From CBFHSF01 sp965661055 (GTDB lineage: Bacteria > Bacteroidota > Bacteroidia > Flavobacteriales > Schleiferiaceae), in the NCBI GenBank assembly GCA_965661055.1, contig CBFICS010000001.1:124001-188000 (forward strand): a stretch of 64,000 bases of DNA, in the 5' to 3' direction. Below the pieces are notes generated by a model. It was given only the letters and a program-made list of their open reading frames with translations. It searched no databases and was not told the origin of the DNA. The position numbers were made by a program, and so were the translations under genes. Positions 54,789 through 62,957 of the stretch are shown here, in pieces. Each line of letters starts with the position of its first letter. The first letter of the stretch is position 1.

Positions 54789-55318
54789 AGTCCAAAGGTT
54801 TCTAAAGTTTTAAGAGGGCTTTCTCCTGATTGAATACCCTGAACCAATTGAAGAGAAAGACCCATGGGGTTTTTCCCTTTCAATTCAATCATTTTAAAAT
54901 TATTCGGAGATTGAATAACGATATCAAAAATCTGTTGTGGATTGGCGTGGGTCTTTTGATAAAACCCAATCTTGTTGGAGTCAGAGTCCCAGGTCAACAA
55001 TTCTTCATAAACAGAAGAGTTTACCCTATCAATAAATCCTTCAGCCCAGATTGTGTCATACCTCTTGTCTTCTGGGGTTATTTCAAAGTAAGTGATTTTC
55101 TCAATGTACTGGTCGGCCTTCTTAAAACTGTTAGACGTGTCTAGTCTACTGACCGCCCTGATCATACTTTCATCTACTTGTTTAAAGTAATAACTCTGCT
55201 GATATTTATCTTGAATATCGTAGATGAGTCCGCCGTCATCATGAGAGCAGCTTACCAGTGTTAATAGTAAGCCTGCACTTAGAATCAAGCTTGAGATAAT
55301 CGGGAATTTACTTTGCAT
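54785..55318 (-). CDS. Lipoprotein related to DUF4252
   Basis: 177 residues with a lipoprotein signal peptide (TLVSC, lipid Cys about 24). The C-terminal half aligns by eye with the neighbouring DUF4252 protein: Y-E-x-L...KIGFYQK...VIQSPNNFKMIELKG against YEVLMEIEDKEKITFY...MVSGGKNQFVILSLEG. It is thus probably a diverged paralogue, made as a lipoprotein rather than a periplasmic protein. The two genes overlap by 11 bp. Confidence 0.7.
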   Translation of the reverse strand: MQSKFPIISSLILSAGLLLTLVSCSHDDGGLIYDIQDKYQQSYYFKQVDESMIRAVSRLDTSNSFKKADQYIEKITYFEITPEDKRYDTIWAEGFIDRVNSSVYEELLTWDSDSNKIGFYQKTHANPQQIFDIVIQSPNNFKMIELKGKNPMGLSLQLVQGIQSGESPLKTLETFGL

Positions 55319-55823
55319 CTTCTACTTTTTCAAGTTTTTCCATTCCTGAAATATTCACAGATTTAGAGAGTTTAGAAATCTGTTTAAGGTCTATGTCTCC
55401 CTCTAAAGACAAGATGACAAATTGATTCTTTCCTCCAGAAACCATAACGAGTTCTTTGATAATGCCACTTTTTTCATTGATGTAAAATGTGATCTTTTCC
55501 TTGTCCTCAATTTCCATGAGTACCTCGTAGTCTTTGTTCAGCTTTTTAATGGCTTCATCGTATAGAGTCTTGGTTCTAGGGTCATTATCAAGCTCAAGCA
55601 TTTTCAGGCCCTTTAGCTTCCCGATGGTTTCTTGAAGAGTTTTTTGCTCTTCGGTATTTCCTTCCATTTCTGTAAAGAGTTCAAACATTTTTGCATTGAC
55701 CTTTACCTTAGAAAACGAAGTGTCGTTTTCGTATTTTGAGAAATACTTGTCAATGGCATTGGTTTGGGCGCTGGCGACCCAAGAGGTCATAGTGGCTACA
55801 AGGATAATTACTAGCTTTTTCAT
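55308..55823 (-). CDS. DUF4252 family secreted protein
   Basis: 171 residues with an N-terminal signal peptide (cleavage after about 19, WVASAQ). The body is the DUF4252 pattern found in Bacteroidota only: alternating helix and strand with KLNKDYEVLMEIEDKEKITFYINE and KNQFVILSLEGDIDLKQI. Function unknown. It lies between the anti-sigma-like gene (4-bp overlap) and the DUF4252-like lipoprotein. Confidence 0.85.
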   Translation of the reverse strand: MKKLVIILVATMTSWVASAQTNAIDKYFSKYENDTSFSKVKVNAKMFELFTEMEGNTEEQKTLQETIGKLKGLKMLELDNDPRTKTLYDEAIKKLNKDYEVLMEIEDKEKITFYINEKSGIIKELVMVSGGKNQFVILSLEGDIDLKQISKLSKSVNISGMEKLEKVEDAK

Positions 55824-56221
55824 TTTTGTACTTTTTTATTTTCTAATTCTTTTTTGGTTTTTTCAAATTTCCCAATGGGGGTAATTCTTTCTGAACTTTG
55901 ATTCAGTTTGCTGCTTAGCATTAGCAAAGCTTCTTGTGTTTCTCTGTAGGCTTCGGCTGTTTCAGCAGTGCTCGGTTTTATTTCTGAAGGACGGGTAGGA
56001 ATAGACAGTATTCCGACAGACAATACGGCTGCAACCGATGCGGCAATAAACCATTGCTTTCTCTTTCGTTCACTCTTTTTCCTTGCCTTTAGTTGTTGTA
56101 AGGCTAGAAAGTAAGGTGATTCCGGATGGTTTTTTGAGCTTGCCATTTCTTCAAGCAGTGATTTCTCTTCACTTAAAGAGGTTTCAGCGTCAAAATACTT
56201 TTTTAATGGATTGTTATTCAT
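55820..56221 (-). CDS. Membrane-anchored probable anti-sigma factor
   Basis: About 133 residues from ATG 56221 (MNNNPLKKYFDAETSLSEEK). The N-terminal cytoplasmic part (about 60 residues, charged helical) precedes one membrane helix (QWFIAASVAAVLSVGIL, about 64-80) and a short periplasmic tail. Position directly after an ECF sigma gene (8-bp overlap) and single-pass topology suggest an anti-sigma factor, though no zinc-binding HxxxCxxC anti-sigma motif is present. A start 24 bp upstream (56245) is possible. Confidence 0.7.
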   Translation of the reverse strand: MNNNPLKKYFDAETSLSEEKSLLEEMASSKNHPESPYFLALQQLKARKKSERKRKQWFIAASVAAVLSVGILSIPTRPSEIKPSTAETAEAYRETQEALLMLSSKLNQSSERITPIGKFEKTKKELENKKVQK

Positions 56222-56732
56222 AGTGATAATCTCCGTTGGTTGCATTAATGATTGAAGTCCTAAGTGCCGTTCTAGCCCTGTGTAAATAAACTTTTACGCT
56301 GGCCAGTGACATGTCTTCTTTTTTTGCCATTTCTTCGTACGTCAATCCTTCTATCTCTCGGTATTCAAACAACTTTCGTTGGATGGGAGGAAGGGTTTTT
56401 AAGGAGGATTCTAGAATTTCCATAAAGTCATTTCCTTCCAAGGTTCTTTCAGGATTTCCCGATGCAGGTTGCTGCAAGAGGTGATCCGGAAGTTCATTCC
56501 AACTGTAGTTTTTAGCCTTAAGTCTGTCTAAGGATAAATGCTTAGTCATTTGAATGCAGTAGGCCTCCGGATTGTTTATTGATTTTAGGTCAATACCCGA
56601 TTGCCAGATCTTTAACATAACTTCTTGAGCAACATCTTCCGCTTCTACTTTTTTCTGTAGGAGTTTGTTGGCATACATTTCAACTTTTGCACGCAACGAA
56701 TAAAAAGATGCTGTGAACTCTTCTTTTGTCAT
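56214..56732 (-). CDS. RNA polymerase sigma factor, ECF (sigma-70 region 2 and 4)
   Basis: 172 residues. Region 2 spans about 10-80 (EDVAQEVMLKIW, YCIQMTKHLSLDRLKAK), and region 4 spans about 110-165 (LPPIQRKLFEYREIEGLTYEEMAKKEDMSLASVKVYLHRARTALR). It is the first gene of a six-gene minus-strand operon with a putative anti-sigma factor and envelope exports, so it probably controls this operon or an envelope-stress response. The 273-bp gap to ftsX carries the promoter region; no clear -33/-7 pair was found. Confidence 0.9.
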   Translation of the reverse strand: MTKEEFTASFYSLRAKVEMYANKLLQKKVEAEDVAQEVMLKIWQSGIDLKSINNPEAYCIQMTKHLSLDRLKAKNYSWNELPDHLLQQPASGNPERTLEGNDFMEILESSLKTLPPIQRKLFEYREIEGLTYEEMAKKEDMSLASVKVYLHRARTALRTSIINATNGDYHYE

Positions 56733-57005
56733 GTCTATTGAGAAGACGAATTAGAAAGTGAAAAGTTACAGAAAAGAATGAGTTTTTTTAAAACCCCATG
56801 ATTTATTGGGTAATAAAGAAGAATTATTAATGTTTAATCCTTTGAAAACACTAGTCTAAGAAAGATGAAAATCTAGGTTGTTTAAAGACACAAAACCTTG
56901 TGAAAATTTCATTAGAATAGCTTAGTTTCGTAAAGTATTTTGGCGTTTAACATTCTGTTATGCCAAGAGACATTAGGTTTTTATTACATTAGCCGACAGT
57001 AAAAC

Positions 57006-57884
57006 ATGGCATCCAAAATAGATAAATACAACAACCGAAGACTGCGTGGGGCAAATGCCTCAGTGATAGTTTCTATCTCATTAGTTTTGTTTCTTTTAGG
57101 GGTCTTGGGAATCTTGGTAATCAACGCCCAAAACCTGGCAAGAGAGGTAAAAGAGAACTTTAAATTCACTGTGTATATAAAAGACAGTGCCAAAGAAGTT
57201 GAGGTGAGAAACTTTCAAAAGGACCTTGCCTTATCAAAAGAGGTGAAAGACATTGAGTTTATTTCTAAAGAAGAAGCCGCCGAAGAATTTCAAAAAACAT
57301 TGGGTGAAGACTTTGTAGACTTTTTAGGATTTAATCCCCTACAAGACGCAATTGCCATTTCACTCAACAGTGAATATGTTCAGCCTGAGGTGATTGATGA
57401 ATTTGAAGCTGCGCTATTGGCTAACTCTTGGGTGTCTGAAGTCAATTACGACAAAGATCTTTTGCAAATGGTGAACAAAAACATCAAGACCATTGGATTG
57501 GTGTTGTTGGGAGGTGTAGTTTTATTACTTATAATTAGCATTGCGCTTATAAATTCAAGTATTCGCCTAGCCATTTACTCTAAGAGGTTTATCATAAAAA
57601 CTATGCAGCTAGTAGGGGCAACCCGTTTGTTTATTCAAAAGCCTTTTTTAATGCGTTCCGTTCGTTTTGGAATTATCGGTTCCATGGTTTCTGGAGGGTT
57701 TTTAATGGCTCTGCTGTACTTCGGCGATAAACAAGTTCCCGAACTTAATCTGTTATCACAACAGGTAGAGCTCATTGCCATGGGAGGTGGACTAATGCTA
57801 ATCGGGATATTCATTTCTTGGATTTGTACTTGGTTTGCTGTTAAGAAGTACTTGAACCTAAAAACTGACGAATTATACTTTTAA
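57006..57884 (+). CDS. ftsX: Cell division protein FtsX
   Basis: 292-residue membrane partner of FtsE: one N-terminal helix, a periplasmic domain (about 50-165) and three C-terminal helices (about 168-190, 218-238, 258-278). The ftsX signature FITKTMQLVGATRLFIQKPF-like segment is present (IIKTMQLVGATRLFIQ). Acts on peptidoglycan hydrolases at the septum. ftsE is not adjacent. It leads a Bacteroidota cluster ftsX-DUF3098-uppP-truB. Confidence 0.92.
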   Translation: MASKIDKYNNRRLRGANASVIVSISLVLFLLGVLGILVINAQNLAREVKENFKFTVYIKDSAKEVEVRNFQKDLALSKEVKDIEFISKEEAAEEFQKTLGEDFVDFLGFNPLQDAIAISLNSEYVQPEVIDEFEAALLANSWVSEVNYDKDLLQMVNKNIKTIGLVLLGGVVLLLIISIALINSSIRLAIYSKRFIIKTMQLVGATRLFIQKPFLMRSVRFGIIGSMVSGGFLMALLYFGDKQVPELNLLSQQVELIAMGGGLMLIGIFISWICTWFAVKKYLNLKTDELYF

Positions 57885-57887
57885 AAT

Positions 57888-58115
57888 ATGGACAACAATC
57901 AATTTTTATTCGGAAAGAAAAATTTCACACTACTAATTGCAGGACTTGCGGTTATTGGCCTTGGATTGATTTTAATGATTGGTGGAGGGTCTGATGATCC
58001 CAATGTCTTTAATCCTGAAATTTTCAATACCCAACGTATTATAATTGCTCCTACTTTAATTTTAATCGGATTGGTTATTGAACTTTTTGCCATTATGGCG
58101 AAGTCTGAAAAATAA
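57888..58115 (+). CDS. DUF3098 family membrane protein
   Basis: 75 residues with two helices (about 15-31 and 49-69) and the family stretch LIMGGGSDDPNVFNPEIFN between them. Found next to ftsX in many Bacteroidota. It starts 3 bp after ftsX and is followed 4 bp later by uppP. Function unknown; a link to cell-envelope metabolism is only suggested by context. Confidence 0.85.
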   Translation: MDNNQFLFGKKNFTLLIAGLAVIGLGLILMIGGGSDDPNVFNPEIFNTQRIIIAPTLILIGLVIELFAIMAKSEK

Positions 58116-58119
58116 GTAG

Positions 58120-58920
58120 ATGAGCATTCTTGACGCAATTATCCTTGGAATTATTCAAGGTCTTACTGAGTTTCTACCCGTAAGTAGCTCAGGGCATTTA
58201 GAGCTAGCAAAAGTACTATTGGGAGACACTTCTGTTCCGGAAGAGAGTTTAATGTTTACCGTTATTCTTCATGCGGCCACGGCTTTGTCAACCTTAGTGA
58301 TTTATCGCAAAGACATCTCCGCACTGTTTAAAGGGCTCTTTAAGTTTGAATGGAATGATGAGACCAAGTTTGTGTCTTACGTTGCCATTTCTATGATTCC
58401 TGCCGGAATAATTGGTCTCTACTTTGAAGATGAGATAGAATCCCTTTTCGGAGGAGAAATTTTGTTGGTAGGAGTGATGCTTCTCATTACAGGGCTTTTA
58501 CTCATGTTCGCCGACAAGGCAAAAAAGACAGAAAAGGGCGTGGGGCCGGTAAATGCCCTTATTATTGGTATTAGTCAAGCCATTGCTATCCTTCCGGGGA
58601 TTTCGCGTTCGGGGGCTACTATTTCCACTTCTGTTTTATTGGGGATAGACAGAGAGAAGTCTGCAAGGTTTTCATTCTTAATGGTCATTCCATTAATCCT
58701 AGGCAAAATGCTTCTGTCCATTAAAGACATGGTAGAAACCGATGCAGGTCCTGCTTCAGATAAACTAGGAGTATATCTCATCGGATTTACTGCGGCATTT
58801 ATTGCCGGTATTTTTGCTTGTCGATGGATGATTGCCCTGGTGAAAAAAGCAAAACTTACTCATTTTGCCATTTATTGCTTTATAGTAGGTTTTATTGCTA
58901 TCCTTTCTAACTTCATGTAA
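58120..58920 (+). CDS. uppP: Undecaprenyl-diphosphatase (bacitracin resistance protein)
   Basis: 266-residue membrane phosphatase that recycles the lipid carrier for lipid II synthesis. Motifs: GLTEFLPVSSSGHLEL (E and SSGH) near residue 15, and PGISRSGATIS near 160, both containing the catalytic arginine and glutamate region. The last base of the stop (TAATG) is the first of truB. Confidence 0.95.
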   Translation: MSILDAIILGIIQGLTEFLPVSSSGHLELAKVLLGDTSVPEESLMFTVILHAATALSTLVIYRKDISALFKGLFKFEWNDETKFVSYVAISMIPAGIIGLYFEDEIESLFGGEILLVGVMLLITGLLLMFADKAKKTEKGVGPVNALIIGISQAIAILPGISRSGATISTSVLLGIDREKSARFSFLMVIPLILGKMLLSIKDMVETDAGPASDKLGVYLIGFTAAFIAGIFACRWMIALVKKAKLTHFAIYCFIVGFIAILSNFM

Positions 58921-59639
58921 TGAATTGGACATCCACAACTCTTGAAGAGGTTCAGGAAGGATTGGTTTTATTGGTAGACAAACCTTTAGACTGGACAAGC
59001 TTTGATGCCGTTGCCAAGATTAGGAATGCTATTAGAAATCGTTACAAAATCAAAAAAATCAAGGTGGGTCACGCCGGGACCTTAGATCCCAAAGCTACCG
59101 GACTCCTCATAATTTGTGTCGGACGAAAGACCAAAGAGATAGAGTCTTTCATGGGCCAATCAAAATATTATGAAGCCTCCATTAAACTAGGAGCAACCAC
59201 TCCTTGTTTTGATACCGAACTAGAAGAAGACGCACAGTATCCAACTGATCATATTGATGAGGACCTCATACGGGCAACCTTGCAAAATTTTGTGGGTAAG
59301 ATACAGCAAGCTCCTCCTGCGTTTTCCGCTTTGAAAAAAGAGGGTAAGCCCATGTACGAACTCGCCCGAAAGGGAGAAGAAGTTGAGATGAAAAAGCGCG
59401 AAATTGAAATCTACTCTTTAGATTACAGAGGGTATGAGGATAATATTCTAACACTCGGAGTTCACTGTGGCAAAGGAACATATATAAGGTCTTTAGCAAG
59501 AGATTTAGGAGAGGCCTTAAGGTCAGGAGGCTATTTAGTAGGTCTTAGACGAACTCAAATAGGTGAGAACAAAGTGTCTAACGGAGAATCAGTAGAGGCA
59601 TTAGTAAAGGCTATTAAACAAATCGATGGATTATTGTAA
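58920..59639 (+). CDS. truB: tRNA pseudouridine(55) synthase
   Basis: 239 residues; converts U55 in the T loop to pseudouridine. The catalytic Asp is in VGHAGTLDPKATGLL, with the KPLDWTSFDAV motif before it and GTYIRSLARDLG after it. No C-terminal PUA domain, as usual in Bacteroidota. Translationally coupled to uppP. It is separated from the next gene by 35 bp. Confidence 0.95.
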   Translation: MNWTSTTLEEVQEGLVLLVDKPLDWTSFDAVAKIRNAIRNRYKIKKIKVGHAGTLDPKATGLLIICVGRKTKEIESFMGQSKYYEASIKLGATTPCFDTELEEDAQYPTDHIDEDLIRATLQNFVGKIQQAPPAFSALKKEGKPMYELARKGEEVEMKKREIEIYSLDYRGYEDNILTLGVHCGKGTYIRSLARDLGEALRSGGYLVGLRRTQIGENKVSNGESVEALVKAIKQIDGLL

Positions 59640-59674
59640 TAAGTTAGGTTGACGATTTTTTGTAATTTTCTATT

Positions 59675-60385
59675 ATGAAAAACCTAACCTTTCTCATTAT
59701 TTTTTCCACTTTCCTTTGGACTTCAGGTTTGTCTCAACAAGTCAATAAGATAACTCAGTATCCGTTTCAATATGCAGGGGCTAAAGTTTCCTTAAAAACG
59801 GCACCTATACGATATATTTACGGTCCAAACTTTGAGATTGAAACTCGCATTAACAATTCGTTTTCAGCAATTGTAAGTTTTCAAAGGTATAACCGTGATT
59901 TTTCAAGTCCGAAGTTCACTGCTTCAAAGCAAACAAATGTAGAGTCTTTACTGTCAAACTTCAGTTTATTTAAAGGTGATGGTTTTCAGGGGGTTATTGG
60001 TGGGAGGTACTATTTGATGGCGGAAAAAGATAATCATTATAGATTCTATTTAGAAGCTAGGTTGAGGTATAAAGAGTTTTCATATGACGACAGTTTATCG
60101 TCGAGCATTGACCCTTCCCGTCCACCTCAAGATGTTTATTATCAAGAGTACCAAGTTTCTCGTGGGACACAAATAATCTGGGGATTCAAGAGACCTTGGC
60201 GGATGTTTAATGAGAGTATGATCGGTGAGTTTGAAATTTACCTCGGTGCGGGTTACTATGAAATGACTCGAAAATACGAAACCACAGAAGTTAATAGCAA
60301 TGGGGTTTTAAATGTTGAGAGAAGTCAAGTGACCGAGGCGCTTCCTCAATTGTTATTCGGGTTAAACCTAGGCTTAGGTTACTAG
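59675..60385 (+). CDS. Secreted beta-rich protein of unknown function
   Basis: 236 residues with a signal peptide (about 20 residues, WTSGLSQQ). The rest is rich in alternating aromatic and polar residues and ends with an aromatic LNLGLGY, typical of outer-membrane beta-barrels; a small barrel is therefore suspected but no family is recognised. It lies downstream of truB and upstream of queA. Confidence 0.72.
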   Translation: MKNLTFLIIFSTFLWTSGLSQQVNKITQYPFQYAGAKVSLKTAPIRYIYGPNFEIETRINNSFSAIVSFQRYNRDFSSPKFTASKQTNVESLLSNFSLFKGDGFQGVIGGRYYLMAEKDNHYRFYLEARLRYKEFSYDDSLSSSIDPSRPPQDVYYQEYQVSRGTQIIWGFKRPWRMFNESMIGEFEIYLGAGYYEMTRKYETTEVNSNGVLNVERSQVTEALPQLLFGLNLGLGY

Positions 60386-60430
60386 AAATAAAGATTTCCC
60401 CAGTTTTTTTTAGGATGGCGAAAATAAAAT

Positions 60431-60460
60431 TTTGACCAATGCGTATGGTTTGTATCTTTG
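60431..60460 (+). promoter_or_regulatory. Promoter of queA
   Basis: TTTG (60431-60434), 18-bp spacer, TATCTTTG (60453-60460), 28 bp before the ATG. A textbook Bacteroidota promoter. Confidence 0.7.
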
Positions 60461-60488
60461 CCCCCTATTAATTCAAAGCCCGTAAGCT

Positions 60489-61544
60489 ATGAAAATGAAG
60501 CTTTCGCATTTCAATTATGATCTTCCGAAAGAGTTGGTCGCTCAACATCCAGTTGATCACAGAGACGATTCTCGTCTTATGGTTCTCCACAGAGACACAC
60601 AAACCATCGAGCATAAAAAATTCAGTGACATCATCGATTATTTTGATGAAGGTGATTCTATGGTGCTTAACAATACAAAGGTTTTTCCTGCTAGAATGTG
60701 GGGTAACAAAGAAAAGACAGGCGCTAAAATTGAGGTTTTCTTGCTTAGAGAACTGAATGCTGAGTCTAGACTTTGGGACGTTTTGGTTGATCCAGCAAGA
60801 AAGATTAGAATCGGAAATAAACTTTACTTTGGTGATGATGATTCATTAGTAGCTGAAGTAATTGATAATACAACTTCTAGGGGAAGAACGCTTCGTTTTC
60901 TATATGACGGAAGTTACGAAGAGTTTAGGCAGAAGTTACAAGACTTAGGTGAAACGCCACTTCCAAAATACATTGCAAGAGACGTTGAGCCAGAAGATGA
61001 AGAGAGATACCAGACTATTTTTGCTAAGGAAGAAGGCGCTGTTGCTGCACCTGTTGCCGGAATGCACTTCTCAAAAAACCTGATGAAGCGTTTAGAGATT
61101 AAAGGGATTGAGTTTCCTGAAATCACATTGCACGTAGGTTTAGGAACCTTTAGACCTGTAGAGGTCGAAGATTTATCTAAGCATAAAATGGATTCTGAGC
61201 TGTACAAAGTTACAGAAGAAGCAGCGCGTGTAGTCAATCAGTCAAAAGCAAACAAGAAGAAAGTAGTTGCTGTAGGTACTACAGTTATGAGAGCAATTGA
61301 AAGCTCGGTTACTACTGATGGTATGCTTAAGCCATTTGAAGGATGGACCAATAAATTTATTTTCCCTCCTAATGACTTTTACGTTGCGGATGCCATGGTT
61401 ACAAACTTCCACCCTCCATTGTCTACTTTGTTGATGATGTCATCAGCATTTGCAGGGCATGATTTTCTTATGAAGGCCTACAAAGAGGCGGTAAAAGAGA
61501 AGTACAGATTTTTCTGTTACGGAGATGCTATGTTGATTATTTAA
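60489..61544 (+). CDS. queA: S-adenosylmethionine:tRNA ribosyltransferase-isomerase
   Basis: 351-residue enzyme that builds epoxyqueuosine on tRNA using the ribosyl group of SAM. Family marks: [41 protein letters not shown] and [16 protein letters not shown] near the end. Full length. The ATG at 60489 is followed by a second ATG at 60495 that would serve as well. Has its own promoter and terminator, so it is a single-gene unit. Confidence 0.95.
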   Translation: MKMKLSHFNYDLPKELVAQHPVDHRDDSRLMVLHRDTQTIEHKKFSDIIDYFDEGDSMVLNNTKVFPARMWGNKEKTGAKIEVFLLRELNAESRLWDVLVDPARKIRIGNKLYFGDDDSLVAEVIDNTTSRGRTLRFLYDGSYEEFRQKLQDLGETPLPKYIARDVEPEDEERYQTIFAKEEGAVAAPVAGMHFSKNLMKRLEIKGIEFPEITLHVGLGTFRPVEVEDLSKHKMDSELYKVTEEAARVVNQSKANKKKVVAVGTTVMRAIESSVTTDGMLKPFEGWTNKFIFPPNDFYVADAMVTNFHPPLSTLLMMSSAFAGHDFLMKAYKEAVKEKYRFFCYGDAMLII

Positions 61545-61564
61545 TGGACGAATTAATTTATAGG

Positions 61565-61595
61565 AAGCCTCAACCTTTGGTTGGGGCTTTTTTTT
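61565..61595 (+). terminator. Intrinsic terminator after queA
   Basis: A stem of about 11 bp (61565-61575 and 61579-61589, one G-U) with a 3-nt loop, followed by a run of T. Confidence 0.88.
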
Positions 61596-61813
61596 TGTAG
61601 AATCTTTTACTGGTCCCGCTTTGGAATGAATGAAATTAGGTGTGAAGAACGCCTTTCCTAATGATCGTTTTCGACCGGGGCCTCCAAGCCTCCTCCCCTG
61701 ATAAAATTAAATCATAATTTTTTGATAGTAGAGCGTTAACCGGATACTTTCGAATCTATTTGTTCTGTGAATCAAATATTTCAATTCCAATCGAAAATTT
61801 GACCTTAGCATCG

Positions 61814-61821
61814 TACCTTTG
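61814..61821 (+). promoter_or_regulatory. -7 element of rlmN
   Basis: TACCTTTG 9 bp before the ATG at 61831, giving a very short leader. No well-placed -33 element is visible. The preceding 286-bp gap (61545-61830) otherwise contains only the queA terminator. Confidence 0.45.
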
Positions 61822-61830
61822 TGCCAGATT

Positions 61831-62892
61831 ATGGAGGAAATAGTAAAAAGAGATATTAGAGCCTTGTCAAAAGACGAGATATCATCCTTTTTTGTTGAAA
61901 TGGGTGATCGTTCTTTTAGAGGGCAGCAGGTCTATGAGTGGTTATGGCAAAAATCGGCTCATAACTTTGAAGACATGACCAACTTGTCTAAAGAAACTAG
62001 GGCTCTTTTAGAAAGTCACTTTACCATTAACCACATAAAGGTTGATGACATGCAACGCAGTGAAGACGGCACAATAAAAAATGCGGTAAAGCTTCACGAT
62101 GGAAGGGTAGTAGAGTCGGTATTAATTCCCACAGATAAGAGAATAACTGCATGTGTAAGTTCACAGGTAGGTTGTAGTCTTGACTGTCATTTTTGTGCTA
62201 CCGGCAAGCTTAAGCGCATGAGGAACTTAAATCCTGATGAGATTTACGATCAAGTGGCAGCTATTAAAAATCAAGCGGAAGAGTTCTACAATAGACCCTT
62301 GACAAATATTGTGTTTATGGGAATGGGTGAGCCTCTTCTGAACTATCAGAATGTCTTAACGGCCATAGATAGAATAACTTCAGAAGAAGGACTTGGAATG
62401 TCGGCTAAGAGAATTACCGTATCTACCGTGGGTATTCCAAAAATGATCATGAAAATGGCTGATGAGGACGTGAAATTTAACTTAGCTATTTCTCTTCACT
62501 CTGCCGTTGATGAAACGCGGTCGTCTCTCATGCCCATCAATGATGTAAATCCGTTAAGTGATTTGTCTGATGCTATTGCCTATTGGTACAAACAAACAGG
62601 AAGAAGGGTGACCTATGAATATGTTGTTTGGAAGGGGATCAATGACGATGAAAAGCACGCAAAAGCCCTAGCGCGTTTTTGTGGAAGAACCCCCAGTAAG
62701 GTTAATCTTATTGAATATAATCCTATTGATGATGGTCCCTACCAACAAGCAGATCCAGAGGCTATTCAGCTTTATGAAAGGGTATTAGGTGAAAAGGGTA
62801 TTATTGCCAAGGTAAGGTATTCAAGGGGGAAAGATATTGATGCAGCCTGCGGACAATTAGCCAATAAAAATGAGGCGGCTGGAACCGTCTAA
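61831..62892 (+). CDS. rlmN: Dual-specificity RNA (adenine-C2) methyltransferase RlmN
   Basis: 353-residue radical-SAM enzyme that methylates A2503 of 23S rRNA and A37 of some tRNAs. The cluster motif C-x3-C-x2-C is in GCSLDCHFCATG; the GMGEPLLNY and ISLHSAVDETR motifs follow, and the second methyl-carrying cysteine is near the C terminus (DIDAACGQL). The start ATG 61831 is preferred over a TTG 12 bp upstream that overlaps the -7 element. Confidence 0.95.
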   Translation: MEEIVKRDIRALSKDEISSFFVEMGDRSFRGQQVYEWLWQKSAHNFEDMTNLSKETRALLESHFTINHIKVDDMQRSEDGTIKNAVKLHDGRVVESVLIPTDKRITACVSSQVGCSLDCHFCATGKLKRMRNLNPDEIYDQVAAIKNQAEEFYNRPLTNIVFMGMGEPLLNYQNVLTAIDRITSEEGLGMSAKRITVSTVGIPKMIMKMADEDVKFNLAISLHSAVDETRSSLMPINDVNPLSDLSDAIAYWYKQTGRRVTYEYVVWKGINDDEKHAKALARFCGRTPSKVNLIEYNPIDDGPYQQADPEAIQLYERVLGEKGIIAKVRYSRGKDIDAACGQLANKNEAAGTV

Positions 62893-62929
62893 TTGAATAG
62901 AATCGTAAATAAATAAACCATTTAATCGC

Positions 62930-62937
62930 TACCTTTG
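62930..62937 (+). promoter_or_regulatory. -7 element of the mrp gene
   Basis: TACCTTTG, 20 bp before the ATG at 62958. Confidence 0.4.
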
Positions 62938-62957
62938 TTAGGGTTAAAAAGAAAAGA

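Noticed and set aside
61672..61702. GGGG...CCCC stretch before rlmN resembling the hairpin ends at 40.9 and 42.2 kb
   Set aside because: Only four G and four C pair, the intervening sequence does not match the 27-bp left end, and no paired right end is present.
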